Shown here piece by piece: positions 55,806 through 64,000 of a stretch of 64,000 bases of DNA. Origin of the DNA: Bacillus pumilus (GTDB lineage Bacteria; Bacillota; Bacilli; Bacillales; Bacillaceae). The first letter of the stretch is position 1. Each line of letters opens with the position of its first letter. Both the position numbers and the translations under genes were made by a program. The notes under the pieces are model-generated. The model was not told where the DNA came from. It did no database searches and was given only the letters and a program-made list of their open reading frames with translations. The stretch spans positions 1,052,272 to 1,116,271 of the forward strand of contig NZ_CP047089.1 of assembly GCF_009937765.1 (NCBI RefSeq), given 5' to 3'.

Positions 55806-57152
55806 TGCGGTCTGATCCTGCTGCTTCCACTTTTTCCTCATAAATAGCACCATGATGGCTATCACTGCAATGATCCCAAGGCTGATAAAAAAGCCGGGTC
55901 GTCCGCTTGCCTCTGTTAAAGTGCCTGAAATGGCGGCTCCAATCAAGAGAAGCGCAAGAAACATTTCGCACGTTTGGCGAGTGGATGGCTTTGATAGTTT
56001 TTTACTTGAGAACAGAATGAAGACCCACGTGTACAGAAGGGTAAGACCGGCTGCTGTTGTGAGATGCTCGTAGATGTGTTTGGACAAAAAGAGTGCAAGC
56101 AAAATCGACACAAATAATCCAGCAGCCGTTAAAATAATCGAAGGCCAACCGACATGAGATGGGTCTTTTTGTTTAAAACAAGCAGGTGCATCTTGATGCT
56201 CCGACATCGTGCCAAGTAGCGTCGTGACTGCATAGAGTGAGGCAACCAATGTCGAAAAGCCGGCAATAATGAAAATGCCATTAAAGATATGAAGAAAGAT
56301 CGATAAATGAAATGGATCTAATGATGTAATAAATGGACTACTGTTCTCATTAAAGGCTGTTACTGGGACAAGGAGGAGAGCAAGACCAATTGAGACGATA
56401 TAGATGACCGCTAGAATGATCAGCATGACCCGTCCGGATTTTGCTGCATCCTTCGGGTCTTTTAAATGAACCGCCATCAGCCCCATGACCTCAATTCCCC
56501 CAAATGCATAAAACGCATAAATCAATCCATTCCAAAGACCAAGTGCACCGAGCGGCATCCATTCGTGATCTTTGTTTGGCAGGTGCAAGGTCGGCTTATG
56601 ATCTGTCAGAATGCCGAATAACACCAGCACTGCAAGGATCATAAACAGAAAAATCGCCGCTGTCTTCAGTACCGCAAGGACATTTTCTGTCTTTTGAAAA
56701 GAAGAGAGCCCTATGATAATCACGAGCAGGGCAAGAGCAGAATAAATGGCAGAAAACACCCAGAGCGGCACAGATGGAAACCAGTGTCGTGTAAAAAGGG
56801 AAATCGCTGTTAACTGACTTCCTGTAATGAGCATTTCTGCGAACCAATACACCCAGCCATTGCTAAACCCTGCCCAGCGTCCATATGCTTTACGAGCATA
56901 GGAGCAAAACGACCCTTTATCAGGGTTATCAGCTGTCATCGCAGCCAAATGTTTAAAGACGAGATAGGTCCCAACCGCAGCAAGTAAAAAAGAGATGCAG
57001 ACGGAAAAACCGGACTTCGTAATGGCAATGCTGGAACCAAGGAAGAAACCAGTGCCAATCGTACAGCCGACTCCGATTAGAGAAAGCTGCCACCAAGATA
57101 AAGTTTGTTCTTCTTTCAATGCATGTGCAACACCTTTCTGTTTCAATGACAT
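55800..57152 (-). CDS. ycgH: Amino acid permease YcgH
   Basis: A 450-residue APC-superfamily permease with about 12 helices. SLIGVGCTIGTGFFLGSSIAI is the unwound helix 1 motif, and FYAFGGIEVMGLMAVHLKDPKDA the second signature. It is close to B. subtilis YcgH. Substrate unknown. The stop overlaps the end of ycgG, leaving no separate terminator. Confidence 0.85.
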   Translation of the reverse strand: MSLKQKGVAHALKEEQTLSWWQLSLIGVGCTIGTGFFLGSSIAITKSGFSVCISFLLAAVGTYLVFKHLAAMTADNPDKGSFCSYARKAYGRWAGFSNGWVYWFAEMLITGSQLTAISLFTRHWFPSVPLWVFSAIYSALALLVIIIGLSSFQKTENVLAVLKTAAIFLFMILAVLVLFGILTDHKPTLHLPNKDHEWMPLGALGLWNGLIYAFYAFGGIEVMGLMAVHLKDPKDAAKSGRVMLIILAVIYIVSIGLALLLVPVTAFNENSSPFITSLDPFHLSIFLHIFNGIFIIAGFSTLVASLYAVTTLLGTMSEHQDAPACFKQKDPSHVGWPSIILTAAGLFVSILLALFLSKHIYEHLTTAAGLTLLYTWVFILFSSKKLSKPSTRQTCEMFLALLLIGAAISGTLTEASGRPGFFISLGIIAVIAIMVLFMRKKWKQQDQTAS

Positions 57153-57231
57153 TAGCTTGTGACCGCCTCTTTTTTTTATACATGATCAAAAGGACGTTTT
57201 GGGCATACTGTCAAGGAAAGGAGTGCATGTG

Positions 57232-57828
57232 ATGAACGGAGAATATGTCATTTTACCAAAGGGCAGACTCGGCTTTCGTTTAGGAAAAGGCCAATGTATG
57301 CGGGTGGTTGATGTTGAAGGACAGCAAGTAGCAGATGTAATGGCCTATCATGAAAAGGATTTTTATGAAAAATTTGACCAAGGTGCGACAATGGACAGCC
57401 TATTTTCGTCAAAGGTAAAAAAAGGCGATAAGCTTTATTCTAACTTATACAAACCGATGTTTACGGTCATTGAAGACACAGTCGAATGCCATGATTTATA
57501 CATGCCCGCCTGCCGGCAAGAAATGTATCAGCTTTTATATGGACGGACGCATTTAGAGGTCATGCATACATGCTACGATAATTTGCGGAATGCCTTTGAA
57601 CCATTTGGGATTCCGAAGGAGGATATGTACTATCCTTTTAATGCCTTTATGAATACAGTCATTGATGAAAAAGGAAAGCTGTCTGTGGAGCTGCCAAAAT
57701 CTCTTCCCGGTGATTACATTCGTCTGCGAGCCGAAATGGACCTCATTGTGGCCGTATCCGCATGTCCTGCTGATATTGGAAAGTGTAATGGCGCAAGCTG
57801 TACATCGATACGGGTTGAAATTGATTGA
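57232..57828 (+). CDS. ycgI: DUF1989 (urea carboxylase-associated) protein YcgI
   Basis: A 198-residue cupin-like DUF1989 protein. The family signatures are the zinc-site Cys/His in DTVECHDLYMPAC, HTCYDNL, the NAFMNT segment, and the terminal ACPADIGKCNG. ATG 57232 lies eight bases after AAAGGAG. DUF1989 proteins accompany urea/allophanate and amino acid permease genes; here the divergent neighbour is a permease. Enzymatic role not established for this branch. Confidence 0.85.
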   Translation: MNGEYVILPKGRLGFRLGKGQCMRVVDVEGQQVADVMAYHEKDFYEKFDQGATMDSLFSSKVKKGDKLYSNLYKPMFTVIEDTVECHDLYMPACRQEMYQLLYGRTHLEVMHTCYDNLRNAFEPFGIPKEDMYYPFNAFMNTVIDEKGKLSVELPKSLPGDYIRLRAEMDLIVAVSACPADIGKCNGASCTSIRVEID

Positions 57829-57834
57829 AAAAGA

Positions 57835-57858
57835 AAAGGGCCAGTCCGTATAGACATG
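57835..57858 (+). terminator. Weak terminator after ycgI
   Basis: AAAGGGCCA can pair with TGGTCTTT (G-T pairs), followed by a short T-run. Confidence 0.5.
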
Positions 57859-57932
57859 GTCTTTTTCATTTGTGAATGTTTGATCATGAATGAAATAGGG
57901 GAACGTTTAACAAAATGTTCTTCCTGAAAACA

Positions 57933-57941
57933 TGATATAAT
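57933..57941 (+). promoter_or_regulatory. Extended -10 of nadE
   Basis: TGATATAAT combines the TGN extension with a perfect TATAAT, about 85 bp before nadE; the -35 is weak. Confidence 0.5.
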
Positions 57942-58026
57942 GGAGATTCAAAAAACGTTGTCAAATCAATGAATTCAGAGTAAAACCTGTTCTCTTCATG
58001 TAGAGGATGCTTAGGAGGAAAAGTGT

Positions 58027-58848
58027 ATGAGTTTGCAGAAAAAAATCAGCCAAGAGTTGCATGTGCAGCCCTCAATTGACCCGAAGCAGGAGATCGAAAA
58101 ACGGGTTGGATTTTTAAAGGACTACTTGAAAAAAACCGGTGCGAAAGGATTCGTCCTCGGCATTAGCGGCGGGCAGGATTCAACGCTCGCTGGCCGTCTT
58201 GCACAGCTCGCTGCATCTGAACTGCGTCAAGAAGGAAAAGAAGATGCCGTCTTTATTGCGGTGCGTCTCCCGCATGGCGTGCAGCAGGATGAAGATGATG
58301 CACAGCTCGCTTTATCATTTATTCAGCCGGACAAGTCGTGGAAATATGATATTGCGCCTGCCGTGACGGCATTCAGTGAACAATATCAAAAAGACACAGG
58401 CGGACCGTTGTCTGACTTTAATAAAGGGAATGTCAAAGCACGCATGAGAATGATCGCGCAATATGCTGTCGGAGGAGAAGAAGGATTACTTGTCATTGGT
58501 ACAGATCATGCAGCCGAAGCTGTCACTGGGTTCTTCACGAAGTATGGTGACGGCGGTGCAGACGTTCTCCCGCTCACAGGTCTGACGAAACGCCAAGGAC
58601 GGACACTGCTAGAAGCGCTGCAAGCACCAGAGCGCCTATACTTAAAGAAACCGACAGCCGATCTGCTTGATGACAAACCTCAGCAAACGGATGAAACAGA
58701 ACTAGGCATTACGTACAATGAAATTGATGATTACTTAGAAGGTAAGCCCGTGTCAGAACAAGCAGTAGAAGCGATTGAAAAGCGCTATGTTCAATCAGAG
58801 CATAAACGTCAAGTACCCGCTTCTATGTTTGATGACTGGTGGAAATAA
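58027..58848 (+). CDS. nadE: NAD synthetase
   Basis: A 273-residue ammonia-dependent NAD synthetase, making NAD from deamido-NAD, ATP and ammonia. The PP-loop is [15 protein letters not shown] near residue 46; [11 protein letters not shown] and [20 protein letters not shown] bind substrate; the C-terminal [14 protein letters not shown] is typical. There is no glutaminase domain. RBS TTAGGAGG. Conserved position before aroK; tmrB of B. subtilis is absent here. Confidence 0.96.
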   Translation: MSLQKKISQELHVQPSIDPKQEIEKRVGFLKDYLKKTGAKGFVLGISGGQDSTLAGRLAQLAASELRQEGKEDAVFIAVRLPHGVQQDEDDAQLALSFIQPDKSWKYDIAPAVTAFSEQYQKDTGGPLSDFNKGNVKARMRMIAQYAVGGEEGLLVIGTDHAAEAVTGFFTKYGDGGADVLPLTGLTKRQGRTLLEALQAPERLYLKKPTADLLDDKPQQTDETELGITYNEIDDYLEGKPVSEQAVEAIEKRYVQSEHKRQVPASMFDDWWK

Positions 58849-58855
58849 GAAAGAG

Positions 58856-58882
58856 GCCTCTCCAGTGAAGGAGAGGTTTTTA
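58856..58882 (+). terminator. Terminator of nadE
   Basis: CCTCTCC pairs with GGAGAGG around AGTGAA, followed by TTTTT. Confidence 0.85.
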
Positions 58883-58982
58883 ACTGTATATTTTTAAGAT
58901 TGCCTATCTTTTCGCGCTCCATTTATCATATAATAGAAACATTATGTAGCATTCCTTGTCGTAAGGAGGACGTGTCACGATC

Positions 58983-59540
58983 ATGAAAATCAATAGAGAA
59001 ATCCCTGTAAGACAACGGAATATTGTTCTCATTGGCTTTATGGGTGTTGGGAAAACAACCATTGGGCAGCTGGTTGCTAAAAAGCTATATCGAGATTTTA
59101 TTGATGTCGATCAGGAGATTGAGAAAAAATACAACATGACGATTCCAGAGATGTTTCAGCAAAAAGGAGAAGCATTCTTCAGACAGGCTGAAAAGGATTA
59201 TATCGTCGATTTATGTGAACATACACAGCTAAAGATCGTCTCACTTGGAGGCGGTGCATTCAAACAGGAAGAAATCAAACGCGCCTGCTTGAAACATTGT
59301 ACGGTTCTTTTCCTTGACCTATCTTGGGAGAATTGGAAGCAGCGGCTTGATATTTTAATTGAAAATCGTCCTGTTCTTCACAACCGGACGCTTGATGAAA
59401 TGAAAGAGCTGTTTGAAGAACGCCGGGAGATTTATTCTCTTCATAACTCCAGAGTGGAAACAGATCATTTAGAGGCTGAGGAAGTTGCCAATTATATTGT
59501 GGACACACTCAAGCTTGGCTGGGATTTATATTCGAAATAA
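58983..59540 (+). CDS. aroK: Shikimate kinase
   Basis: A 185-residue P-loop kinase of the aromatic amino acid pathway. GFMGVGKTTIG is Walker A, FIDVDQEIE contains the shikimate-binding Asp, KGEAFFRQAE the substrate Arg, and VSLGGGAF the GGG motif. The lid Arg lies in IENRPVLH. ATG 58983 follows GTAAGGAGG. A TATAAT (58929-58934) is upstream. Parts of its promoter and 3' end recur at 63509-63638. Confidence 0.93.
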   Translation: MKINREIPVRQRNIVLIGFMGVGKTTIGQLVAKKLYRDFIDVDQEIEKKYNMTIPEMFQQKGEAFFRQAEKDYIVDLCEHTQLKIVSLGGGAFKQEEIKRACLKHCTVLFLDLSWENWKQRLDILIENRPVLHNRTLDEMKELFEERREIYSLHNSRVETDHLEAEEVANYIVDTLKLGWDLYSK

Positions 59541-59573
59541 AAAAAGTCTACCGTTGAGGGTAGACTTTTTTTA
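59541..59573 (+). terminator. Terminator of aroK
   Basis: AAAAAGTCTACC pairs with GGTAGACTTTTT around GTTGA, then a T-tract. Confidence 0.9.
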
Positions 59574-59813
59574 TTGATACCTTTTTCTTCGTAGATATGA
59601 TGATGTTTTGGCAGTAAAATTTATTTATCCTTTTTCTGGTGTGTGGTTGGTTGGAAAAAGTGATCATGCATCATCAATCAAATCATGATGATGAGGTTTA
59701 TTGGTTGATGTGACAAACAAAATATATCTCTCATTTTCTTTTTTGAAAAAATTAAATAGTACCTAAAATTCTATAATAGTATTTTGAATTATTATAATTT
59801 TTAAAAAATAAAG
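59574..59813. other. AT-rich non-coding region before the aldolase cassette
   Basis: Part of the 361-bp gap between aroK and the next gene. Very AT-rich, with a CATCATCA/TGATGATG inverted repeat near 59669-59697; no gene seen. Confidence 0.5.
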
Positions 59814-59843
59814 TTGACATCTTTCACATTATCATTCTATGAT
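59814..59843 (+). promoter_or_regulatory. Sigma-A promoter of the aldolase cassette
   Basis: TTGACA (59814-59819) and TATGAT (59838-59843) are 18 bases apart, a strong promoter. Confidence 0.75.
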
Positions 59844-59844
59844 A

Positions 59845-59875
59845 GTTTACGTAAACGCTTACCGTAAACGTTTAC
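59845..59875. promoter_or_regulatory. Tandem LacI-type operators
   Basis: GTTTACGTAAAC (59845-59856) and GTAAACGTTTAC (59864-59875) are perfect 12-bp palindromes, with GTAAACGCTTAC (59851-59862) between. They cover the expected transcription start, so the LacI-family product of 60927-61934 is the likely ligand-controlled repressor. Confidence 0.75.
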
Positions 59876-59901
59876 TATAACGAATGGGGAGGAATTTGTT
59901 T

Positions 59902-60849
59902 ATGAAAAATAAAGAAAAATGGAGCGGTGTATTCCCGGCTGTCTTAATTCCTTTTAAAGATGACTATTCAATTGATGAACCTGCTTTTCGTAAGCTTGTC
60001 CGTTGGGTGGCAGATCACAAAGGCATTAACGGGATCGTTGTCAATGGACATACTGGCGAGATTATGACTTTACTGCCACATGAACGAGCTGAAGCAGTGC
60101 GTATTGCAGCCGACGAATTAAAAGGGGAAGTACCTGTCATTTCCGGGGTTTCTGCTGAAGGGACAATTGAAGCAATCCAACATGCAAAAGCTGTTGAAGA
60201 AGCTGGTGGAGAAGGTATACTTCTCATGCCACCACATTCATGGCTAAGATTTGGTATGCAGCCTGAGTCACCTGTCCAATTCTTTAAAGATGTTGCAGAA
60301 GCGATTGATATTTCAATCATCGTTCATCAATATCCAACATGGACAAAAACCTCATATACAACCAGTCAATTACTAGAAATGTCTGAGATTGAGAACGTTG
60401 TTTCGTTTAAAATTGGTCAAAGAGACATGGCACAATACGAGGTCGATGTACGGGCATTGAAAAAACATGCACCAGATGTATCGTTACTCACATGTCATGA
60501 TGAATATTTATTACCAACATTGGTTCAAGGCATTGATGGAGCACTTGTAGGTTTCGGCTGTTTCGTGCCAGATTTGATCGCTGAACTTGTGAAATGTGTG
60601 GAAGAAAAAGACCTTGTAGCGGCCAATAAAGTTTACGATAGAATCTTTGAATTAAAGCATGCTGTGTATAAAATGGATGAACCTTCATCTACTTCTCATC
60701 TGCGCATGAAAGAAGCGATGTATCAGCGAGGTTTGATCAGTAGTTCGCTTGCTAGGAAGCCGGTATTACCTTTAACTGACGAGGAAAAAGAAGAAATTCG
60801 CCAAGGCCTTCAAAGTGTTGGTTTGCTTAAGGAAAACGTCGGTAGATAA
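59902..60849 (+). CDS. DapA-family aldolase/dehydratase
   Basis: A 315-residue TIM-barrel Schiff-base enzyme of the dihydrodipicolinate synthase/N-acetylneuraminate lyase family. NGHTGE replaces the usual NGTTGE; the catalytic Tyr is in IIVHQYPTW and the Schiff-base Lys in VVSFKIGQRD. ATG 59902 is used since GGGGAGGA overlaps ATG 59884. With a LacI regulator and sugar-type MFS transporter it more likely degrades a sugar acid (2-keto-3-deoxy type) than makes lysine. The exact substrate is open. Confidence 0.82.
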   Translation: MKNKEKWSGVFPAVLIPFKDDYSIDEPAFRKLVRWVADHKGINGIVVNGHTGEIMTLLPHERAEAVRIAADELKGEVPVISGVSAEGTIEAIQHAKAVEEAGGEGILLMPPHSWLRFGMQPESPVQFFKDVAEAIDISIIVHQYPTWTKTSYTTSQLLEMSEIENVVSFKIGQRDMAQYEVDVRALKKHAPDVSLLTCHDEYLLPTLVQGIDGALVGFGCFVPDLIAELVKCVEEKDLVAANKVYDRIFELKHAVYKMDEPSSTSHLRMKEAMYQRGLISSSLARKPVLPLTDEEKEEIRQGLQSVGLLKENVGR

Positions 60850-60926
60850 CAGACCTTTGATTTCATGATGAAGGTGAGTCAGGTTATAATAGTGTATAAA
60901 ACAACAGACTCCCGGAGGTATGAAAT

Positions 60927-61934
60927 GTGTCAGTAAGTATTAAAGATGTCGCATTGAAAGCTGGAGTGTCTATCGCCTCTGTTTCCCGAGTATTAAGTGG
61001 TAAACCAGGAGTAGGTGCTCAAACGGCTGAAAGAATCAAACAAGTGATTGATGAGTTAGACTATCGCCCTAATTTAGGAGCCAGAGGGCTCGTTAAAAGA
61101 AAGACTGGGAATATAGCGGTCGTGGTTCCGCGTGGTTCATATATTTTGAATAATCCATTTTTTTCGACGATTTTAGATGGTATAGCGAAAGAGTTAGATG
61201 AAACTGAATTCAATATGTTGATGTCATTTACATCTGTGCAGCAGCAGCGATTACTTGAAACACAAGCTGTAGATGGTGCCATTTTATTTTCTCCAAGAAA
61301 TGAAGAATTGAGCATGGATTGGTTAAAAAGTTTAGCTATTCCCATTATTGTGGTTGGAAGTTACTTAGAGGATTCTCCTTTCCCATGTGTCAGACCAGAT
61401 GATGAAGAAGGTGTGTGTCAATCTGTAACGGCCTTATTTGAGAAAGGTCATCGAACCATTGGGCTGGTCAATGGTCCAATGAGTTCGATGCATAGTGTGA
61501 GGTATTACAATGGATATGAGCGCACACTGAAACATTTAGGATTAACAATGAACAAAGAACTTGTATTTGAGCTAGATGAATTTGATGGGGGAAAAGTAGT
61601 AGAAGTGGTTTCTCAATTTCTTCAAGGAAACCAGCACATGACTGGAGTTGTTTGCTCTTCAGATTTTTTGGCGATGGGGGTCATGAAAGCTGCAGATCAT
61701 GCAAATGTGTCTATACCTCATGACTTGTCAGTCGTTGGTGCCGATGATGTGCCCATTGCAAGTTTTCTAACCCCTTCTTTATCTTCAGTTCATGTTGATT
61801 TAGTTGGGATGGGGAGAAAAGCTGTTTCTTTACTAACACAGGTATTAGATGGAGATCAGTTAGAGGAAATGGAGCATATCTTCCCTATGTACTATATAGA
61901 TCGGGGCACCACGGGAACGCCAAAAAAGAAATGA
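60927..61934 (+). CDS. LacI-family transcriptional regulator
   Basis: A 335-residue LacI/GalR protein. The helix-turn-helix SIKDVALKAGVSIASVSRVLSG starts at residue 3, and the core has the usual sugar-binding folds ending LSSVHVDLVGMGRKAVSLL. GTG 60927 is eight bases after GGAGG. It lies between the aldolase and transporter genes, and palindromes fitting a LacI protein cover the aldolase promoter, so it is the likely local repressor. Confidence 0.88.
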   Translation: MSVSIKDVALKAGVSIASVSRVLSGKPGVGAQTAERIKQVIDELDYRPNLGARGLVKRKTGNIAVVVPRGSYILNNPFFSTILDGIAKELDETEFNMLMSFTSVQQQRLLETQAVDGAILFSPRNEELSMDWLKSLAIPIIVVGSYLEDSPFPCVRPDDEEGVCQSVTALFEKGHRTIGLVNGPMSSMHSVRYYNGYERTLKHLGLTMNKELVFELDEFDGGKVVEVVSQFLQGNQHMTGVVCSSDFLAMGVMKAADHANVSIPHDLSVVGADDVPIASFLTPSLSSVHVDLVGMGRKAVSLLTQVLDGDQLEEMEHIFPMYYIDRGTTGTPKKK

Positions 61935-61984
61935 TAGATGCTGAAAACTCATATGAACGCTTTAGAATGTCTTTTGATTGTAAA

Positions 61985-61998
61985 TGTAAGCGATTTCT
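61985..61998. promoter_or_regulatory. cre-like or LacI-type operator before the MFS gene
   Basis: TGTAAGCGATTTCT matches the cre consensus at 13 of 14 positions; the regulator of the cassette could also use it. Confidence 0.45.
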
Positions 61999-62054
61999 TT
62001 AGCGCTCTTCAGCATGTACTTTTGCATCATTTCCTCTAATAAGGAGGAGATATC

Positions 62055-63431
62055 ATGACGTTAGAAGTCAGCGGAAATTCAAATTCTCATGATGGACAAG
62101 TTGTTGATAGAGCTTCACAACTATTGACGAGAATGGAAAGTGTACCTTTTTCTAGATGGCATTTAAAACCTCGTATCATTATGGGATCTGCCACCTTTTT
62201 TGATGCTTTTGATGCTCTGTCTTTAGCGTTTGTACTCCCAGTTCTCATCGGCATGTGGAGTTTATCACCTGCTCAAATTGGTCTTCTTATTGGGTCTGGT
62301 TATATAGGACAAGCGATTGGTGCCATTTTCTTTGGGTGGTTAGCAGAAAGGCGTGGCCGCGTTTTTAGTGCAAAGTGGACTGTACTCCTCATGTCCGTCA
62401 TGAGTATTGCATGTGTGTTTTCAGGTAATTTTATGGCACTGTTTATTTTTCGTTTTATACAAGGCATTGGGGTAGGAGGAGAGGTGCCGGTAGCAGCCTC
62501 ATATATCAATGAATTGTCCCGTGCTCAAGGGAGAGGCAGATTTTTTATGCTGTATGAGATGATTTTTCCTTTAGGTTTAATGATCTCAGCTCAAATCGGA
62601 GCATTTGTTGTACCTAGCTTTGGGTGGAAGTGGATGTTTTTGATTGGGGGCATCGGAGGACTCATCGTCTTTGTATTCTTTTTTATGTTACGTGAATCTC
62701 CAAGGTGGTTGATTTCGAAAGGCAGATTTGATGAAGCCGAAAGAATTATTGAAGAAATTGAAGCTAGTACTGACAAACGAATGCCTGTAGCAAAGCAAGT
62801 ATCTAGCAGTACTGAAAAGGGCGACTGGAAAGAGCTTTTTTCAACTTTCTACCGTAAAAGAACATTGATCGTATGGGGACTATGGTTTTCTGCCTACTTT
62901 GTATCGAATGGTTTAAATAACTGGTTACCAAGTCTTTATAATACGGTTTACAATTTGCCAGTTGGAGATTCATTAAGGGCAGCCTCTCTGACAAATATTT
63001 TACAGACCGTCGGTGTATTCGCTTGTGCATTTTTAATTGATAAAGTAGGACGAAAGCGCTGGGCAACCATTGCATTTATCGTAACAGGAGCTTTATTAAC
63101 TGCTTTATGGATCAGCGGAGCGAGTTCTCCAGAAAGTGTGATCTATTTAGGGTCTGCTGCTTACGGAATGATGGGGACGATTACAGTTCTTCTCTATTTA
63201 TATACACCTGAAATTTATCCAACACGTATGAGGGTAATTGGAACGGCATTTGCTACAGCTTGGCTTAGGCTGGCCTCAGCGATCGCTCCTATTATGATAG
63301 GCTTTATTTTAGAGGTAAGCGGTGTTTCAACTATTTTTATTCTTTTCGCAAGTGTGACTGTAGTGGGAGCAATTCTTGCTTTTAAAATGATCGAAACGCG
63401 CGAGAAAGTATTAGAGGATATTGCACCGTGA
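62055..63431 (+). CDS. MFS transporter, sugar/organic acid type
   Basis: A 458-residue major facilitator with 12 helices. The helix 2-3 loop GWLAERRGR, the GIGVGGEVPVAASYINE region of helix 4, ESPRWLISKGR after helix 6, and YTPEIYPTRMRVIGTA near the end are signatures of the sugar porter/AAHS-related subgroup. RBS AATAAGGAGGAG. Third gene of the cassette; it most likely imports the aldolase's substrate or precursor. Confidence 0.85.
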   Translation: MTLEVSGNSNSHDGQVVDRASQLLTRMESVPFSRWHLKPRIIMGSATFFDAFDALSLAFVLPVLIGMWSLSPAQIGLLIGSGYIGQAIGAIFFGWLAERRGRVFSAKWTVLLMSVMSIACVFSGNFMALFIFRFIQGIGVGGEVPVAASYINELSRAQGRGRFFMLYEMIFPLGLMISAQIGAFVVPSFGWKWMFLIGGIGGLIVFVFFFMLRESPRWLISKGRFDEAERIIEEIEASTDKRMPVAKQVSSSTEKGDWKELFSTFYRKRTLIVWGLWFSAYFVSNGLNNWLPSLYNTVYNLPVGDSLRAASLTNILQTVGVFACAFLIDKVGRKRWATIAFIVTGALLTALWISGASSPESVIYLGSAAYGMMGTITVLLYLYTPEIYPTRMRVIGTAFATAWLRLASAIAPIMIGFILEVSGVSTIFILFASVTVVGAILAFKMIETREKVLEDIAP

Positions 63432-63447
63432 TTGACGCACGCAGTGA

Positions 63448-63481
63448 AGAACTTATTCTAAAGAGGGTAGGTTCTTTTTTA
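63448..63481 (+). terminator. Terminator of the MFS gene
   Basis: AAGAACTTA pairs with TAGGTTCTT (G-T pair), followed by TTTTTT. Confidence 0.75.
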
Positions 63482-63508
63482 TTCAGAGGATCTACGTACA
63501 TTTTTTTG

Positions 63509-63638
63509 AAATGCCTAACCTATCTCCGTTCATGTATCATATAATAGAAACATGATCACGAACATGAAAAGCAATATCTGAGAGACAGTGAAGCTGTATA
63601 TTCGAAATAAAAAGTCTACCGATGAAGGTAGACTTTTT
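63509..63638 (+). pseudogene. aroK remnant (promoter plus both ends, interior deleted)
   Basis: TATCATATAATAGAAACAT (63535-63553) is identical to 58924-58942 in the aroK promoter. Then ATCACGAACATGAAAAGCAA resembles the aroK start, and TATATTCGAAATAA followed by the AGTCTACC/GGTAGACT hairpin repeats the last codons (YSK stop) and terminator of aroK. Nearly all of the coding region is missing. Confidence 0.8.
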
Positions 63639-63639
63639 C
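63608..63639. terminator. Terminator copy in the aroK remnant
   Basis: AAAAGTCTACC pairs with GGTAGACTTTT around GATGAA; it can also act for the convergent methyltransferase gene. Confidence 0.8.
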
Positions 63640-63646
63640 TATCAGT

Positions 63647-64000
63647 TTAATTCTTGATTCCTCGAATGAGTGCAGCTTTTAAGCAGAAAGAAATAGGGTG
63701 CTGCTGTGCATCGAATTGAAGCTGAAAGAGCTGCTTTGTATCAAGGGCTGCGGCTTGAAGATGGGTAACGATCTCCTCTTGAACATTCTCTGGTGTGCGT
63801 CCGCGTGTGATCCAGTCCTGATAATCAATTTGTAGATCCCAGTAACGAATCTCTTTTTGAGTCAGTTGGTTGGAAGCGAAAAGCTCTTCCCATTCTGATA
63901 AAGAGCTTTCTCGCACATGAGAAGGATCTCTGAGTCTATTTAGATGATTAATGAATGAATCCTGTACCGCATTCTCAGGTGCATAATGATCGACGAGCAG
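63647..64000 (-). CDS. ycgJ: SAM-dependent methyltransferase, C-terminal part (cut by window edge)
   Basis: The frame stays open from the stop at 63647 to the window end, about 117 codons. It contains LLLVDHYAPEN near the edge, then FINHLNRLRDPSHVRESSLSEW, typical of the C-terminal half of class I methyltransferases of the YcgJ/UbiE type. The SAM-binding half lies outside. Position after aroK matches B. subtilis ycgJ; the symbol rests on that and should be seen as probable. Confidence 0.7.
   Translation of the reverse strand: MLVDHYAPENAVQDSFINHLNRLRDPSHVRESSLSEWEELFASNQLTQKEIRYWDLQIDYQDWITRGRTPENVQEEIVTHLQAAALDTKQLFQLQFDAQQHPISFCLKAALIRGIKN

Overview
The window looks like chromosome of a Bacillus of the pumilus/safensis/altitudinis type. 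It has moderate GC, strong AGGAGG ribosome binding sites, frequent TTG and GTG starts, a spore germination hydrolase (cwlJ), and a gene order that largely follows the B. subtilis 0.26-0.35 Mb region (glsA-glnT, glnKL, natKRAB, ycdA, cwlJ, ycdF, yceB-yceH, opuA, amhX, ycgA, ldh-lctP, ycgF-ycgI, nadE, aroK, ycgJ). amyE is absent between ycgA and ldh. The ntd (neotrehalosadiamine/kanosamine) genes sit here rather than at their B. subtilis position. The species is an inference; no rRNA or tRNA gene lies in the window.

Layout. 1-8.6 kb: end of an amidase, a TetR regulator beside its likely target quercetin dioxygenase (yxaG) with an LmrA/YxaF-type operator, a zinc alcohol dehydrogenase, a MarR regulator divergent from an acyl-CoA ligase, an amino acid permease, a VOC protein and yfhM. 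8.6-13.8 kb: glutamine use (glnT, glsA) with its two-component system glnK-glnL. 14-25.8 kb: a SEC-C protein, two paralogous DUF5105-like lipoproteins (one cut short by an in-frame stop), yccK, the NatKR/NatAB sodium-efflux system, cwlJ, ycdF and a membrane acyltransferase. 26-37.5 kb: yceB and a tellurite/envelope-stress locus with three TerD proteins, a TerC protein and YceG/YceH. It is interrupted between yceF and yceG by a four-gene module (HpcH/CitE-like lyase, PRTase-TRSP, StiP/PELOTA protein, HAD phosphatase). 37.9-40.9 kb: opuA glycine betaine importer. 41-48.2 kb: a hydrolase, an SDR lacking its catalytic Tyr, amhX, ycgA, and ldh-lctP behind Rex-type operators. 48.4-54 kb: ntdR-ntdABC-glcP. 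54-59.5 kb: ycgF, ycgG, ycgH, ycgI, nadE, aroK. 59.6-63.4 kb: an accessory aldolase/LacI/MFS cassette, then a decayed remnant of an aroK copy and the end of a ycgJ-like methyltransferase.

Most notable: (1) a 174-175 bp repeat at two distant places, each time sitting between two copies of the local transcription terminator, with an exact 22-bp flanking duplication at one site; (2) an aroK fossil that marks how the aldolase/LacI/MFS cassette entered; (3) a near-consensus ParB/Spo0J parS-like site upstream of the yce operon; (4) the putative nucleoside-metabolite module embedded in the Ter locus; (5) a Tyr-to-stop truncation in one of two sister lipoproteins.
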